From Gammaproteobacteria bacterium (GTDB lineage: Bacteria; Pseudomonadota; Gammaproteobacteria; Enterobacterales; Psychrobiaceae): a DNA stretch of 5,577 bases. A program made the translations under genes and the position numbers. Below are positions 1 to 5,480 of this stretch, piece after piece (position 1 is the first letter of the stretch; the number at the start of each line of letters is the position of its first letter). The notes under the pieces were generated by a model. The model searched no databases and had not been told where the DNA came from. It saw only the letters and a program-made list of their open reading frames with translations. The stretch spans positions 1-5,577 of the forward strand of contig JABSRS010000250.1 of the NCBI GenBank assembly GCA_013214885.1. Direction: 5' to 3'.

Positions 1-495
1 TTTAACATTGAGGTTGGCATAGTTCGACAGGTATAACATGTCATAACGATCGTCAGGGGAAGTTAGGTGAACTACCATGGTTAAGTCTGGTGATGATTTT
101 TCGGTCACTACGCCTAGGCGCTGCACCTCTTGTGGTAATCGAGGTAGGGCACGAGCGACGCGATTTTGCACTAGCACTTGGGCATCATCGGGGTCGGTGC
201 CCAGTTCAAAGGTCACCGTCAGGCTCAATCTGCCGTCAGAGGTCGCTTGTGATGACATATACAACATGCCTTCGGTGCCGTTAATTGCTTGTTCTAGAGG
301 TGTTGCGACAGTATCACCAATCACCGTAGGATTGGCACCAGGATAGCTCGCACTGACCACAACTGTTGGCGGTACTACCTCTGGGTACTCGGTGATAGGT
401 AATTTAAACACCGCAATCGCGCCAGCGATCATGATCATCAGTGAGATCACGCCGGCGAAGATTGGTCTGGAAATAAAGAATTGTGAAAATTTCAT
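1..495 (-). CDS. RND multidrug efflux pump, inner-membrane transporter (MexF/HAE1-like), N-terminal part only
   Basis: The reading frame starts at ATG 495-493 and is open to the window edge, giving the first 165 residues of a protein normally about 1,050 long. It begins MKFSQFFISRPIFAGV, the typical start of hydrophobe/amphiphile efflux (HAE1) transporters, followed by a first membrane span (about residues 10-28). Then come porter-domain motifs: EYPEVVPPTVVV, SYPGANP, ATPLEQAI, MLYMSS, VQNRVARALPRLP and SPDLTMVVHLTSPD. These match MexF-type pumps more closely, from memory, than AcrB. The protein would be a proton-driven trimer that exports drugs or other small molecules through an adaptor and an outer-membrane channel. 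It lies 9 bases after the adaptor stop, and its Shine-Dalgarno (TAAGGA) overlaps that stop codon, so the two are co-transcribed and probably translationally coupled. Substrate cannot be told from this part. Family call is very secure; MexF-like subtype is likely. Confidence 0.95.
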   Translation of the reverse strand, partial: MKFSQFFISRPIFAGVISLMIMIAGAIAVFKLPITEYPEVVPPTVVVSASYPGANPTVIGDTVATPLEQAINGTEGMLYMSSQATSDGRLSLTVTFELGTDPDDAQVLVQNRVARALPRLPQEVQRLGVVTEKSSPDLTMVVHLTSPDDRYDMLYLSNYANLNVK

Positions 496-504
496 GATAA
501 GTCC

Positions 505-1752
505 TTAACCGCGAGTCATTGGCAAGGCTTGAGCTGCCGCCAATTCAACGTCGGTTTGAATTGCATCGACCCGTTGTTGCTGTTGTTTTAGTTGGGCGAT
601 AACGCTGTCATCAGCCATTGCAACGCGTGTTGGATTAACATGCGCGCCTGGGCGAACCCGTTGGAGGCCTTTAACTACTATGATGTCGCCGGCGATTAGG
701 CCATGTTTGATCAAGCGCAGATTGTGATGCTTCTGACCTAGGATCACCGTGCGGTATTGCACCGCGTTGTCTTTATCTAATACCAGCACAAACTTATTAT
801 TGAGATCGGTACCAATGGCCTTATCATCAATTAGGATCCCCTGATAACTGGCACTGCCAATCAATTTTATCCGGGCAAACAAGCCTGGGGTAAAACGACC
901 ATCGGTGTTATCAAACACTGCGCGAGCGCGAATGGTACCAGTCTGGCGGTTAACCTGGTTGTCGATAAAATCGATATGCCCGCTATAGGGGAAGTCATTA
1001 TCGATAGCCAGACCCATCATTACAGGTGAGTTGTTATCACGAGTGCTAGCACGGCTACCTTCACGAACCTGTTGGTTGTATTTCAAGAAAGTACGTTCGT
1101 CGGCATCGAAATAGGCATAGACCTTATCGGTAGAGACTAGCGAGGTTAATTCACTTTGCCCAGCGGTGACATAGTTACCTTTGGTGATTAAAGCGCGAGA
1201 AATACGGCCGCTAATCGGTGCTTTAACCATCGTATAATCAAGGTCTAACTGAGCAATGGCCAAGGCCGCTGTTCTTGATTGCACGCTGGCAAGACTTTGT
1301 TGCTGACGCGCGACGCGATTATCGAGTTCTTCCTGAGAAATCGCATGTTGTTTTTTTAGCCGTTGGCCACGCGAAAGTTCACGCTTGGCCAGCAATGCCT
1401 GACTTTGAGCATCAGCGACATCGGCCTTGAGACGATTAACCTGAGCCTCGAAAGGCTTGGCGTCGATAATGAATAAAACTTGGCCTTGCTCGACCAACGA
1501 ACCTTCCTTAAAGGCGACTTGTTCAATATAACCCGAGACCCGCGGACGTAGGGCGACAGTTTGTGGGGCTTCTAGTCGGCCAGTGAACTCATCCCACTCG
1601 GTGACACGTTCGCTGATCACCAGAGCCACAGTAATTTGTGGCGCTGGTGGCTGGGCATTGCTGGCTTGCTCGTCAACTTGTGGTTGACAGGCGACCAACG
1701 CACTGGTGATAAGTGCGCTTAAGAGCCAGCGTAGGGTTAATTTCTTGTTCAT
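505..1752 (-). CDS. RND efflux periplasmic adaptor (membrane fusion) lipoprotein, MexE-like
   Basis: This is a membrane-fusion protein that links the inner-membrane RND pump to an outer-membrane channel. The start chosen is ATG 1752, giving 415 residues, because GGAA lies 6 bases upstream. ATG 1755 is also possible, and the frame can extend to a TTG at 1764 that overlaps this ribosome site and is unlikely. The N-terminus is a lipoprotein signal: MNKK, a hydrophobic stretch, then the lipobox LVAC with the acylated cysteine at residue 22. Next come EWDEFTGRLEAP and LRPRVSGYI (first lipoyl half, about 50-96), a long coiled-coil hairpin (about 97-170, rich in A, Q, L, R), the second lipoyl half with KAPISGRISR, then the beta-barrel and membrane-proximal domains. 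The EWDEFTGRLEA signature is typical of MexE-type adaptors. Length is usual for the family. It is the first gene of the efflux operon and is divergent from a LysR regulator. Confidence 0.93.
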   Translation of the reverse strand: MNKKLTLRWLLSALITSALVACQPQVDEQASNAQPPAPQITVALVISERVTEWDEFTGRLEAPQTVALRPRVSGYIEQVAFKEGSLVEQGQVLFIIDAKPFEAQVNRLKADVADAQSQALLAKRELSRGQRLKKQHAISQEELDNRVARQQQSLASVQSRTAALAIAQLDLDYTMVKAPISGRISRALITKGNYVTAGQSELTSLVSTDKVYAYFDADERTFLKYNQQVREGSRASTRDNNSPVMMGLAIDNDFPYSGHIDFIDNQVNRQTGTIRARAVFDNTDGRFTPGLFARIKLIGSASYQGILIDDKAIGTDLNNKFVLVLDKDNAVQYRTVILGQKHHNLRLIKHGLIAGDIIVVKGLQRVRPGAHVNPTRVAMADDSVIAQLKQQQQRVDAIQTDVELAAAQALPMTRG

Positions 1753-1826
1753 CATTATTTCCAATAAATTTTCTATGAATCCATTTTATGTCGGATTATT
1801 CATCATTAATAATCATAAATTTGTAT

Positions 1827-1855
1827 TTTATACATAACTAAATGTGATGAGTAAA
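1827..1855 (-). promoter_or_regulatory. Candidate sigma-70 promoter for the efflux operon
   Basis: On the minus strand TTTACT (1855-1850; 4 of 6 to TTGACA) and TATAAA (1832-1827; 5 of 6 to TATAAT) are exactly 17 bases apart. A transcript would start near 1820 and have a leader of about 65 bases before the adaptor ATG. The region is AT-rich, so a chance match is possible. Confidence 0.45.
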
Positions 1856-1874
1856 TAAGGCTGGTTAGATAACG

Positions 1875-1930
1875 CATAAAATATTATGATGTGTTACTTG
1901 CTTAAGCATCTTAGAAATTAATGTATTTCT
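1875..1930. promoter_or_regulatory. Candidate operator region with inverted repeats between efflux operon and LysR gene
   Basis: Three short symmetric sequences lie side by side. CATAA-N4-TTATG is at 1875-1888, the perfect 10-base palindrome TGCTTAAGCA at 1899-1908, and AGAAAT-N6-ATTTCT at 1913-1930. The first is centred about 62 bases upstream of the predicted adaptor transcription start, where LysR-type regulators usually bind their recognition site. The other two lie between it and the LysR start, where autoregulatory binding would be expected. Seen: the symmetry. Inferred: binding by the LysR protein. Short repeats arise by chance in AT-rich DNA. Confidence 0.3.
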
Positions 1931-1973
1931 GGGCTTAGGGATACCACTTTGGATAACCGAGGAGCCTAGGATT

Positions 1974-2912
1974 ATGCGACCACAAGAACTCAATTTATTG
2001 GTCATTTTTGATAGCGTGATGACAGAAAGGTCAATCACTCGTACCGCTCAGCGGTTATCGATGACTCAACCTGCGGTCTCTAATGCGGTGGCACGAATGC
2101 GCAGTGCCTGGAAAGACGATGTGTTTGTTAAAGACGGTCGTAATATTCAACCGACCACGTTTGCTAAAAACCTGTGGCAACAGATCAAGGATCCGTTGCA
2201 TAAGCTCAATCAGGCTATTGCCCCCGATAATTTTGAGCCACAAACTGCTAAACGGACTTTTCGTATTGCGGTCACTGATATCATCGTTGATAGTCTATGG
2301 CTCGAGATGCGCCAATTCTTCGAACAGCATGCTCCAGGTATCAACCTTCATGCAGTGCCTTATACTATCGATAAAGCCCAGCGGGTGCTCGATGATGCCG
2401 AGGTTGATTTGGTCATTAGCTCCATCATTCCAGATAGCTCGAACATTAGTTCCAGTCACTTAATTGATACCTGCTTCCTCTGTGCGATGCGCGTTGATCA
2501 TCCGTTGGCTAAACCAGATCTCAGCGTTGAAGAATTTGCTGCTGCAGAGCATTTGCTAGTGTCATTATCTGGCGATAGCTATGGCGTGACCGACAGGGTG
2601 CTACATCAACATGGCCTAACCAGACGAGTGGCGATGACGGTCAATCATTTTTCATCGGCCGCACCATTGTTAATGGAAACCGATCTGATTTCGGTATTAC
2701 CAGCAGGGGCGATATACAAACATGTTGCCAGTGGTAAATTGTCGGTGACCCGCTGTCCAATTGAGATCCCCTATTCGCCAATATCGATGCTGTGGCATAA
2801 ACGACAAGACAACGATGCCGGTCTCAAATGGCTTAGAGAACATATTGAGGACAAGTTTGTGGCGCGATGGAATAAAAATCTGGCCCAAGTTTATAATTTT
2901 TCCTGTCAATAA
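1974..2912 (+). CDS. LysR-type transcriptional regulator, divergent from the RND efflux operon
   Basis: The product is a 312-residue DNA-binding regulator, the usual length for the family. The N-terminal winged helix-turn-helix is clear (about residues 5-62): LNLLVIFDSVMTERSITRTA, then AQRLSMTQPAVSNAVARMR, then a wing with DDVFVKDGRNIQPT. The effector-binding domain starts near residue 94 (RTFRIAVTD) and runs to about 300; it resembles the NodD/LeuO/MexT branch. Start ATG 1974 has GAGGAG 9 bases upstream. The gene is transcribed away from the MexEF-like operon with 221 bases between the two starts, the classic layout for a LysR regulator and its target, and comparable to MexT with mexEF-oprN. 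It ends with its own terminator. That it controls the efflux operon is inference; the ligand is unknown. Confidence 0.93.
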   Translation: MRPQELNLLVIFDSVMTERSITRTAQRLSMTQPAVSNAVARMRSAWKDDVFVKDGRNIQPTTFAKNLWQQIKDPLHKLNQAIAPDNFEPQTAKRTFRIAVTDIIVDSLWLEMRQFFEQHAPGINLHAVPYTIDKAQRVLDDAEVDLVISSIIPDSSNISSSHLIDTCFLCAMRVDHPLAKPDLSVEEFAAAEHLLVSLSGDSYGVTDRVLHQHGLTRRVAMTVNHFSSAAPLLMETDLISVLPAGAIYKHVASGKLSVTRCPIEIPYSPISMLWHKRQDNDAGLKWLREHIEDKFVARWNKNLAQVYNFSCQ

Positions 2913-2985
2913 CCGTGCTAAATCAAAAGTAATCGATAGCAGAATACCTTAGGTACGTTAACTACCCATTTGTTATCACAACATC

Positions 2986-3010
2986 AACCGACCATCGAGT
3001 CGGTTTTTTT
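2986..3010 (+). terminator. Rho-independent terminator of the LysR gene
   Basis: A perfect 7-base-pair stem AACCGAC / GTCGGTT with a 6-base loop (CATCGA) is followed directly by more T, giving an unbroken run of seven T (3004-3010). It lies 73 bases after the LysR stop codon. Confidence 0.9.
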
Positions 3011-3075
3011 GCGCACTGGGCAAGGTTAGCAAATCATCGGAATTTTAGATTAAAAGGAGACTTTGCTATTTATCC

Positions 3076-3131
3076 GTCGATATATCTGGGTAATGATCGA
3101 CTTGAAATTGATTATTCCAGCAAGTGATACT
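3076..3131 (+). promoter_or_regulatory. Candidate promoter and upstream inverted repeat for the PuuD-like gene
   Basis: TTGAAA (3102-3107, 5 of 6 to consensus) and GATACT (3126-3131, 4 of 6) are 18 bases apart, predicting a start near 3138 and a leader of about 75 bases. Directly against the -35 box is the perfect inverted repeat GTCGAT-N14-ATCGAC (3076-3101), a possible activator or repressor site. No known regulator motif is recognised in it. Confidence 0.35.
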
Positions 3132-3214
3132 AACTTTAATTAAGGGAAGTATTAAGTAATGTAAGGATTCAACCTTGTGGTTTGTAGGTTCTAGCTTAAT
3201 GATAGAGAGGCTAA

Positions 3215-3850
3215 ATGATGGAATTCATGGATTTAATAAATATATTGGCGCGGTGGGGGCATTTGCTATTCGGGATGACTTGGATTGGACTTTTATACTA
3301 TTTCAACTTTATTCAAGGCGGCTACTTTAAATCGGCAACGCCTGAAGGATTGGCTGATGGTAAAGCCAAGTTGGCACCTGCTGCACTTTGGTGGTTTAGA
3401 TGGGGGGCAATGTTTACCTTCCTAACTGGTTTAGTGTTGCTAATGGGAGTTTATCAATTAAGGGTGATGAACGACTATATTATCGTTGGTGCGACAATGG
3501 GAACGCTGATGTTCTTGAACGTGTGGTTAATTATTTGGCCCAACCAACAAATTGCGCTCGGGATGGTGGATGGCGATGCAGCAGCAGCCGGAGCCAAAGC
3601 TTTATTGGCCTCTCGAACTAATACCTTATTTTCGGCGCCGATGGCATTTTGTATGCTGGCTGGCCCTCATTATGCGGGGTATGGCATGGGATCTGGCACC
3701 ATGGCAATGTGGATTGCTTTGGCAATTGTTGGTGTACTTGAAGCTAATGCCATCGCAGGAAAGCAAGGCCCAATGACCACGGTTCGTGGTGTTATTGTCA
3801 GCAGCTTAGTACTAACGCTGGTTATTGTGTGGGTGCTTACTCAAATGTAA
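3215..3850 (+). CDS. PuuD-like membrane protein, urate-oxidase N-terminal (Urate_ox_N) domain only
   Basis: This is a 211-residue integral membrane protein with about six predicted spans: roughly 8-30, 60-80, 88-110, 137-157, 160-180 and 187-209. Residues LARWGHLLFGMTWIG, WWFRWGAMFTFLTG and above all NVWLIIWPNQQ are the signature of the membrane domain of PuuD urate hydroxylase (Pfam Urate_ox_N). His16 sits in the first span, and the loop near 151 has another His (GPHYAG). PuuD itself is about twice as long and ends in a cytochrome c domain with a CxxCH motif. No CxxCH motif is present here, so urate oxidation cannot be assumed. Some databases have labelled such short proteins as antitermination protein NusG, which this plainly is not. 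GAGG lies 4 bases before ATG 3215 and 7 before ATG 3218, so the start may be the second methionine. No purine-degradation gene is nearby. Confidence 0.82.
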   Translation: MMEFMDLINILARWGHLLFGMTWIGLLYYFNFIQGGYFKSATPEGLADGKAKLAPAALWWFRWGAMFTFLTGLVLLMGVYQLRVMNDYIIVGATMGTLMFLNVWLIIWPNQQIALGMVDGDAAAAGAKALLASRTNTLFSAPMAFCMLAGPHYAGYGMGSGTMAMWIALAIVGVLEANAIAGKQGPMTTVRGVIVSSLVLTLVIVWVLTQM

Positions 3851-3869
3851 CGCTGAGTATTGATCCGCA

Positions 3870-4067
3870 GTTTGTCTAAACATAGCGCGCTCATTAATCA
3901 ATTTTACGATTGGTGAGGAAACGATGCTTAAGCCTTTAATTAGGGCACTAGGCATCGTTAAACAATCTGCAGCATAAGTGATCAATGGGTCGCTTGATGT
4001 TTTTAAACCCGTGATGGTTTATAACCTATTACAGTCGATTCGTTTGCTGGCCGATGGTTGTCACAGA
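3870..4067 (+). pseudogene. fumC: Class II fumarase (FumC) relict, internally deleted
   Basis: Reading the plus strand in the frame of 3924 gives two blocks of fumarase-like sequence with a stop between them. The first (about 3885-3974) reads ARSLINFTIGEETM then LKPLIRALGIVKQSAA. It matches the early part of FumC (E. coli equivalent, from memory, FRISTEKMPTSLIHALALTKRAAA). TAA follows at 3975. The second, in the same frame (about 3984-4064), reads NGSLDVFKPVMVYNLLQSIR then LLADGCH. It matches the late FumC segment around [25 protein letters not shown]. About 300 codons that normally lie between these blocks are absent, including the catalytic GSSxMPGKxNP loop. Sequence before 3882 and after 4067 has drifted beyond recognition. 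A GAGGAAACG ribosome-site-like stretch before ATG 3924 is ancestral coding sequence (GEET), so the 17-codon frame it seems to open should not be read as a gene. Certainly not a working enzyme; assignment to fumarase rests on recalled homology but is strong. Confidence 0.82.
3920..3959. other. Long imperfect hairpin inside the fumC relict
   Basis: AACGATGCTTA (3920-3930) can pair with TAGGCATCGTT (3949-3959), an 11-base stem with one G-U pair and an 18-base loop. No T-run follows on the plus strand. It could slow or end transcription from the PuuD-like gene, which has no other visible terminator, or be chance. Confidence 0.3.
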
Positions 4068-4125
4068 ACATGGTTAAGCCAAAATACTAGGCATAATCCT
4101 ACAATGTTGACTGAGCCCTGCAAAA

Positions 4126-4467
4126 TTAAATACATTTAGCTGGTTTTGGCAGCCCTGCAATACGGGTTGCCTGCTTGGCAGGTCCCTTTGGGAATAAGCT
4201 GTACAAGTAACGGCTATTACCTTTTTCAGCCCCTAATTTTTTGCCAACAGCCTTAACGAGCATTCTTACCGCTGGGCTAGTATTAAATTCAATATAAAAC
4301 TCACGAATAAAATTAACCACTTCCCAATGATCATCAGTCATCGTTATCTGCTCAAGCGAGGCAATATGCTGTGCTAGTTCGATATTCCAATCGTCTAAGT
4401 TTAATAAATAGTCGTGTTTATCAACGGCGTAATCGACCCCGTTAAAACTAATACCTGTTTGTGACAT
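4126..4467 (-). CDS. tusE: TusE, sulfur-carrier protein of the tRNA 2-thiouridine relay (DsrC family)
   Basis: TusE takes persulfide sulfur from TusBCD and passes it to MnmA, which thiolates the wobble uridine of tRNA-Lys, -Glu and -Gln in the cytoplasm. The 113-residue product has the DsrC/TusE layout: [12 protein letters not shown], [20 protein letters not shown] helix (here [16 protein letters not shown]), [11 protein letters not shown], and [19 protein letters not shown]. It ends KPAKCI, with the essential penultimate cysteine at residue 112. Only this C-terminal cysteine is present; a second one about ten residues earlier, as in dissimilatory DsrC, is absent, which favours TusE. AGGA lies 7 bases before ATG 4467. 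It follows tusB by 25 bases and is the last gene of the operon; no clear terminator is seen after it. Confidence 0.95.
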   Translation of the reverse strand: MSQTGISFNGVDYAVDKHDYLLNLDDWNIELAQHIASLEQITMTDDHWEVVNFIREFYIEFNTSPAVRMLVKAVGKKLGAEKGNSRYLYSLFPKGPAKQATRIAGLPKPAKCI

Positions 4468-4492
4468 GAAAAATTCCTGAAATATACGCTGA

Positions 4493-4756
4493 CTACCAAC
4501 TAACGATTGGTTGGTGCTTAAGGGTTAATTGGACAAATTTATGATAATCAATCAGTTCGATATGCAAAGCAACGTCTGCGGTTAAGCCACGTGCAGACAC
4601 GTCGTCAGCTAAAGCATACACTTGGCCGAAACCTAACGTTAACTGGGCGATATTTGTCGCCAACACCGCGTCTTGGGTAAGTAACAAGGTTGATTGCTTA
4701 TTTGGCAGAGGCAATGCCTTAGCAAAAGGGCTTTTGGTTGCGATTAATAACATCAT
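4493..4756 (-). CDS. tusB: TusB, sulfurtransferase complex subunit (DsrH family)
   Basis: The 87-residue product is slightly shorter than E. coli TusB (95). The C-terminal half is diagnostic: [18 protein letters not shown], then [21 protein letters not shown], closely parallel to the E. coli VYALNEDLIARGL and LIDYTDFVRLTVKH segments. TusB is a non-catalytic subunit of the TusBCD hexamer. The start ATG at 4756 overlaps the tusC stop (TAATG), with a second ATG directly after it at 4753; no good Shine-Dalgarno is visible, so it is probably translated by coupling to tusC. The start may be either methionine. Confidence 0.93.
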   Translation of the reverse strand: MMLLIATKSPFAKALPLPNKQSTLLLTQDAVLATNIAQLTLGFGQVYALADDVSARGLTADVALHIELIDYHKFVQLTLKHQPIVSW

Positions 4757-5112
4757 TAAAAATTTACCACCTGATCAAATTGGCTAAGCTGCTCAAACCA
4801 GGCCTCGGCTGTGAGCTCTGACCCAGCAATAATTAATGACGATGCTGCTAAATTGCGTTGCTGGAGCGAGTGCTGGCAAAAATAAACATCCTCAATATCA
4901 TAAAGCTCGAGCAAGCCAAGCATTTTAGTAATATCTTTGGCGTTTATCGCGTCGGGATTTTGATTGGCGACTAGTTGGTAAAGACCATCACCACAAAAAA
5001 ATAATGCGACGGGGCGATCGTAACTGGCATTGGCCAACAGTAAATCAATTGATTCTCGAAATCCACTATTGCCATAAGGCGCGGATGAGTTAATCACGGC
5101 TAAATTTTTCAT
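4756..5112 (-). CDS. tusC: TusC, sulfurtransferase complex subunit (DsrF family)
   Basis: The 118-residue product matches the usual TusC length of about 119. Typical DsrF features are the start MKNLAVINSSAPYGNSGFRE, the strand ALFFCGDGLYQLV, the segment QNPDAINAKDITKMLGLLELYDIEDVYFC and a C-terminal FDQVVNF. TusC is a structural subunit of TusBCD. ATG 5112 is chosen as start because AGGAG (5122-5118) lies 5 bases upstream; a GTG just before it at 5115 is in frame but only 2 bases from that site. AGGAG overlaps the tusD stop codon, so the two genes are tightly coupled. Confidence 0.94.
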   Translation of the reverse strand: MKNLAVINSSAPYGNSGFRESIDLLLANASYDRPVALFFCGDGLYQLVANQNPDAINAKDITKMLGLLELYDIEDVYFCQHSLQQRNLAASSLIIAGSELTAEAWFEQLSQFDQVVNF

Positions 5113-5120
5113 CACGGCTC

Positions 5121-5405
5121 CTAAAATTGGACTAATTTATCAGCGTTAGCCGAGGTTGTTACAAACTCACCTAAACCACCAAGACGAAAGCCACTGGCAA
5201 GGTTACTGCTAGCGAGTTGTTGATCTGAGGCCAAATCACTATCAACCACCCCACGACGTAACGATGCTGCAACACAGGTAATTAGCTCAAATACCTGGCT
5301 CAGTGTTTGACCTTGCTCTAGCAGGGCAGTGGCAAACTTAAACGCGCTATAAGCCCCTTGGCTTTGGGGTGACGAATTAACGATTAAGACAAAATTTTGA
5401 GACAT
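5121..5405 (-). CDS. tusD: TusD, sulfurtransferase complex catalytic subunit (DsrE family), internally shortened
   Basis: TusD carries the active-site cysteine of TusBCD and accepts sulfur from TusA. This copy has 94 residues against 128 in E. coli. The N-terminal part (FVLIVNSSPQSQGAYSAFKF, ATALLEQGQTLSQVF) and the C-terminal part (LITCVAASLRRGVVDSD, LASSNLASGFRLGGLGEF, DKLVQF) both align well. The roughly 34 residues between them, in E. coli from FYREGVYNANQL to about ALN, are missing, with VF joined directly to ELITC. The frame is intact. The catalytic cysteine is kept at residue 44, equivalent to Cys78 of E. coli. The missing part is a strand, loop and helix of the DsrE fold, so activity is doubtful although the reading frame looks conserved. 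AAGGT lies 6 bases before ATG 5405. It is the first gene of tusDCBE. Confidence 0.88.
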   Translation of the reverse strand: MSQNFVLIVNSSPQSQGAYSAFKFATALLEQGQTLSQVFELITCVAASLRRGVVDSDLASDQQLASSNLASGFRLGGLGEFVTTSANADKLVQF

Positions 5406-5425
5406 TATTGACCTTTAGAAACGAA

Positions 5426-5451
5426 AAAAGCTTCGCAAGTGCGAAGCTTTT
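5426..5451 (-). terminator. Rho-independent terminator after the yccA-like gene
   Basis: A perfect 11-base-pair stem, AAAAGCTTCGC / GCGAAGCTTTT, closes an AAGT loop. On the minus strand it runs into six T (5429-5424); on the plus strand it is followed by TTTTATT, so it could work both ways. It lies 21 bases after the yccA-like stop and only about 18 bases before the tusD ATG. Confidence 0.9.
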
Positions 5452-5480
5452 ATTATACGAGTGTTCTAAACATTAATCAT
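5452..5480 (-). promoter_or_regulatory. Candidate tus operon promoter at the edge of the terminator
   Basis: The minus strand has a perfect TATAAT at 5457-5452, touching the terminator stem. The best -35 at 17 bases is ATGATT (5480-5475), only 3 of 6 to consensus, within the end of the yccA-like gene. A start would fall near 5445, inside the left arm of the hairpin. The space between the hairpin and tusD is too small for any other promoter. Confidence 0.4.

Larger units (their letters stand above)
2913..3214. other. Intergenic region, LysR gene to PuuD-like gene
   Basis: About 300 bases with no convincing gene. It holds the LysR terminator (2986-3010), an 11-base palindrome TACCT-T-AGGTA (2945-2955), the inverted repeat GTCGAT-N14-ATCGAC (3076-3101), and a candidate promoter for the next gene. 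The rest is AT-rich with nothing recognisable. Confidence 0.7.

Noticed and set aside
77..346. Plus-strand open frames over the left end
   Set aside because: They are opposite-strand shadows of the RND transporter, whose minus-strand translation is an unambiguous family match.
1753..1764. TTG start at 1764 for the adaptor, giving 419 residues
   Set aside because: It overlaps the ribosome binding site for the ATGs at 1755 and 1752, and the lipoprotein signal is complete from those starts.
2055..2952. Minus-strand and alternate-frame open frames within and at the end of the LysR gene
   Set aside because: They lie inside a full-length regulator with strong homology and show no recognisable protein features.
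3159..3164. Start-stop minimal frame ATG-TAA after AAGGGAAG in the PuuD-like leader
   Set aside because: Minimal frames are common by chance, and nothing else suggests a translational control element here.
3924..3977. A 17-codon plus-strand frame with a good-looking GAGGAAACG ribosome site
   Set aside because: The residues and the upstream codons in the same frame are fumarase-like, so this is the deleted gene's remnant and not a leader peptide.
5113..5115. GTG start for TusC
   Set aside because: It is only 2 bases from AGGAG; ATG 5112 has proper spacing and matches the family N-terminus.
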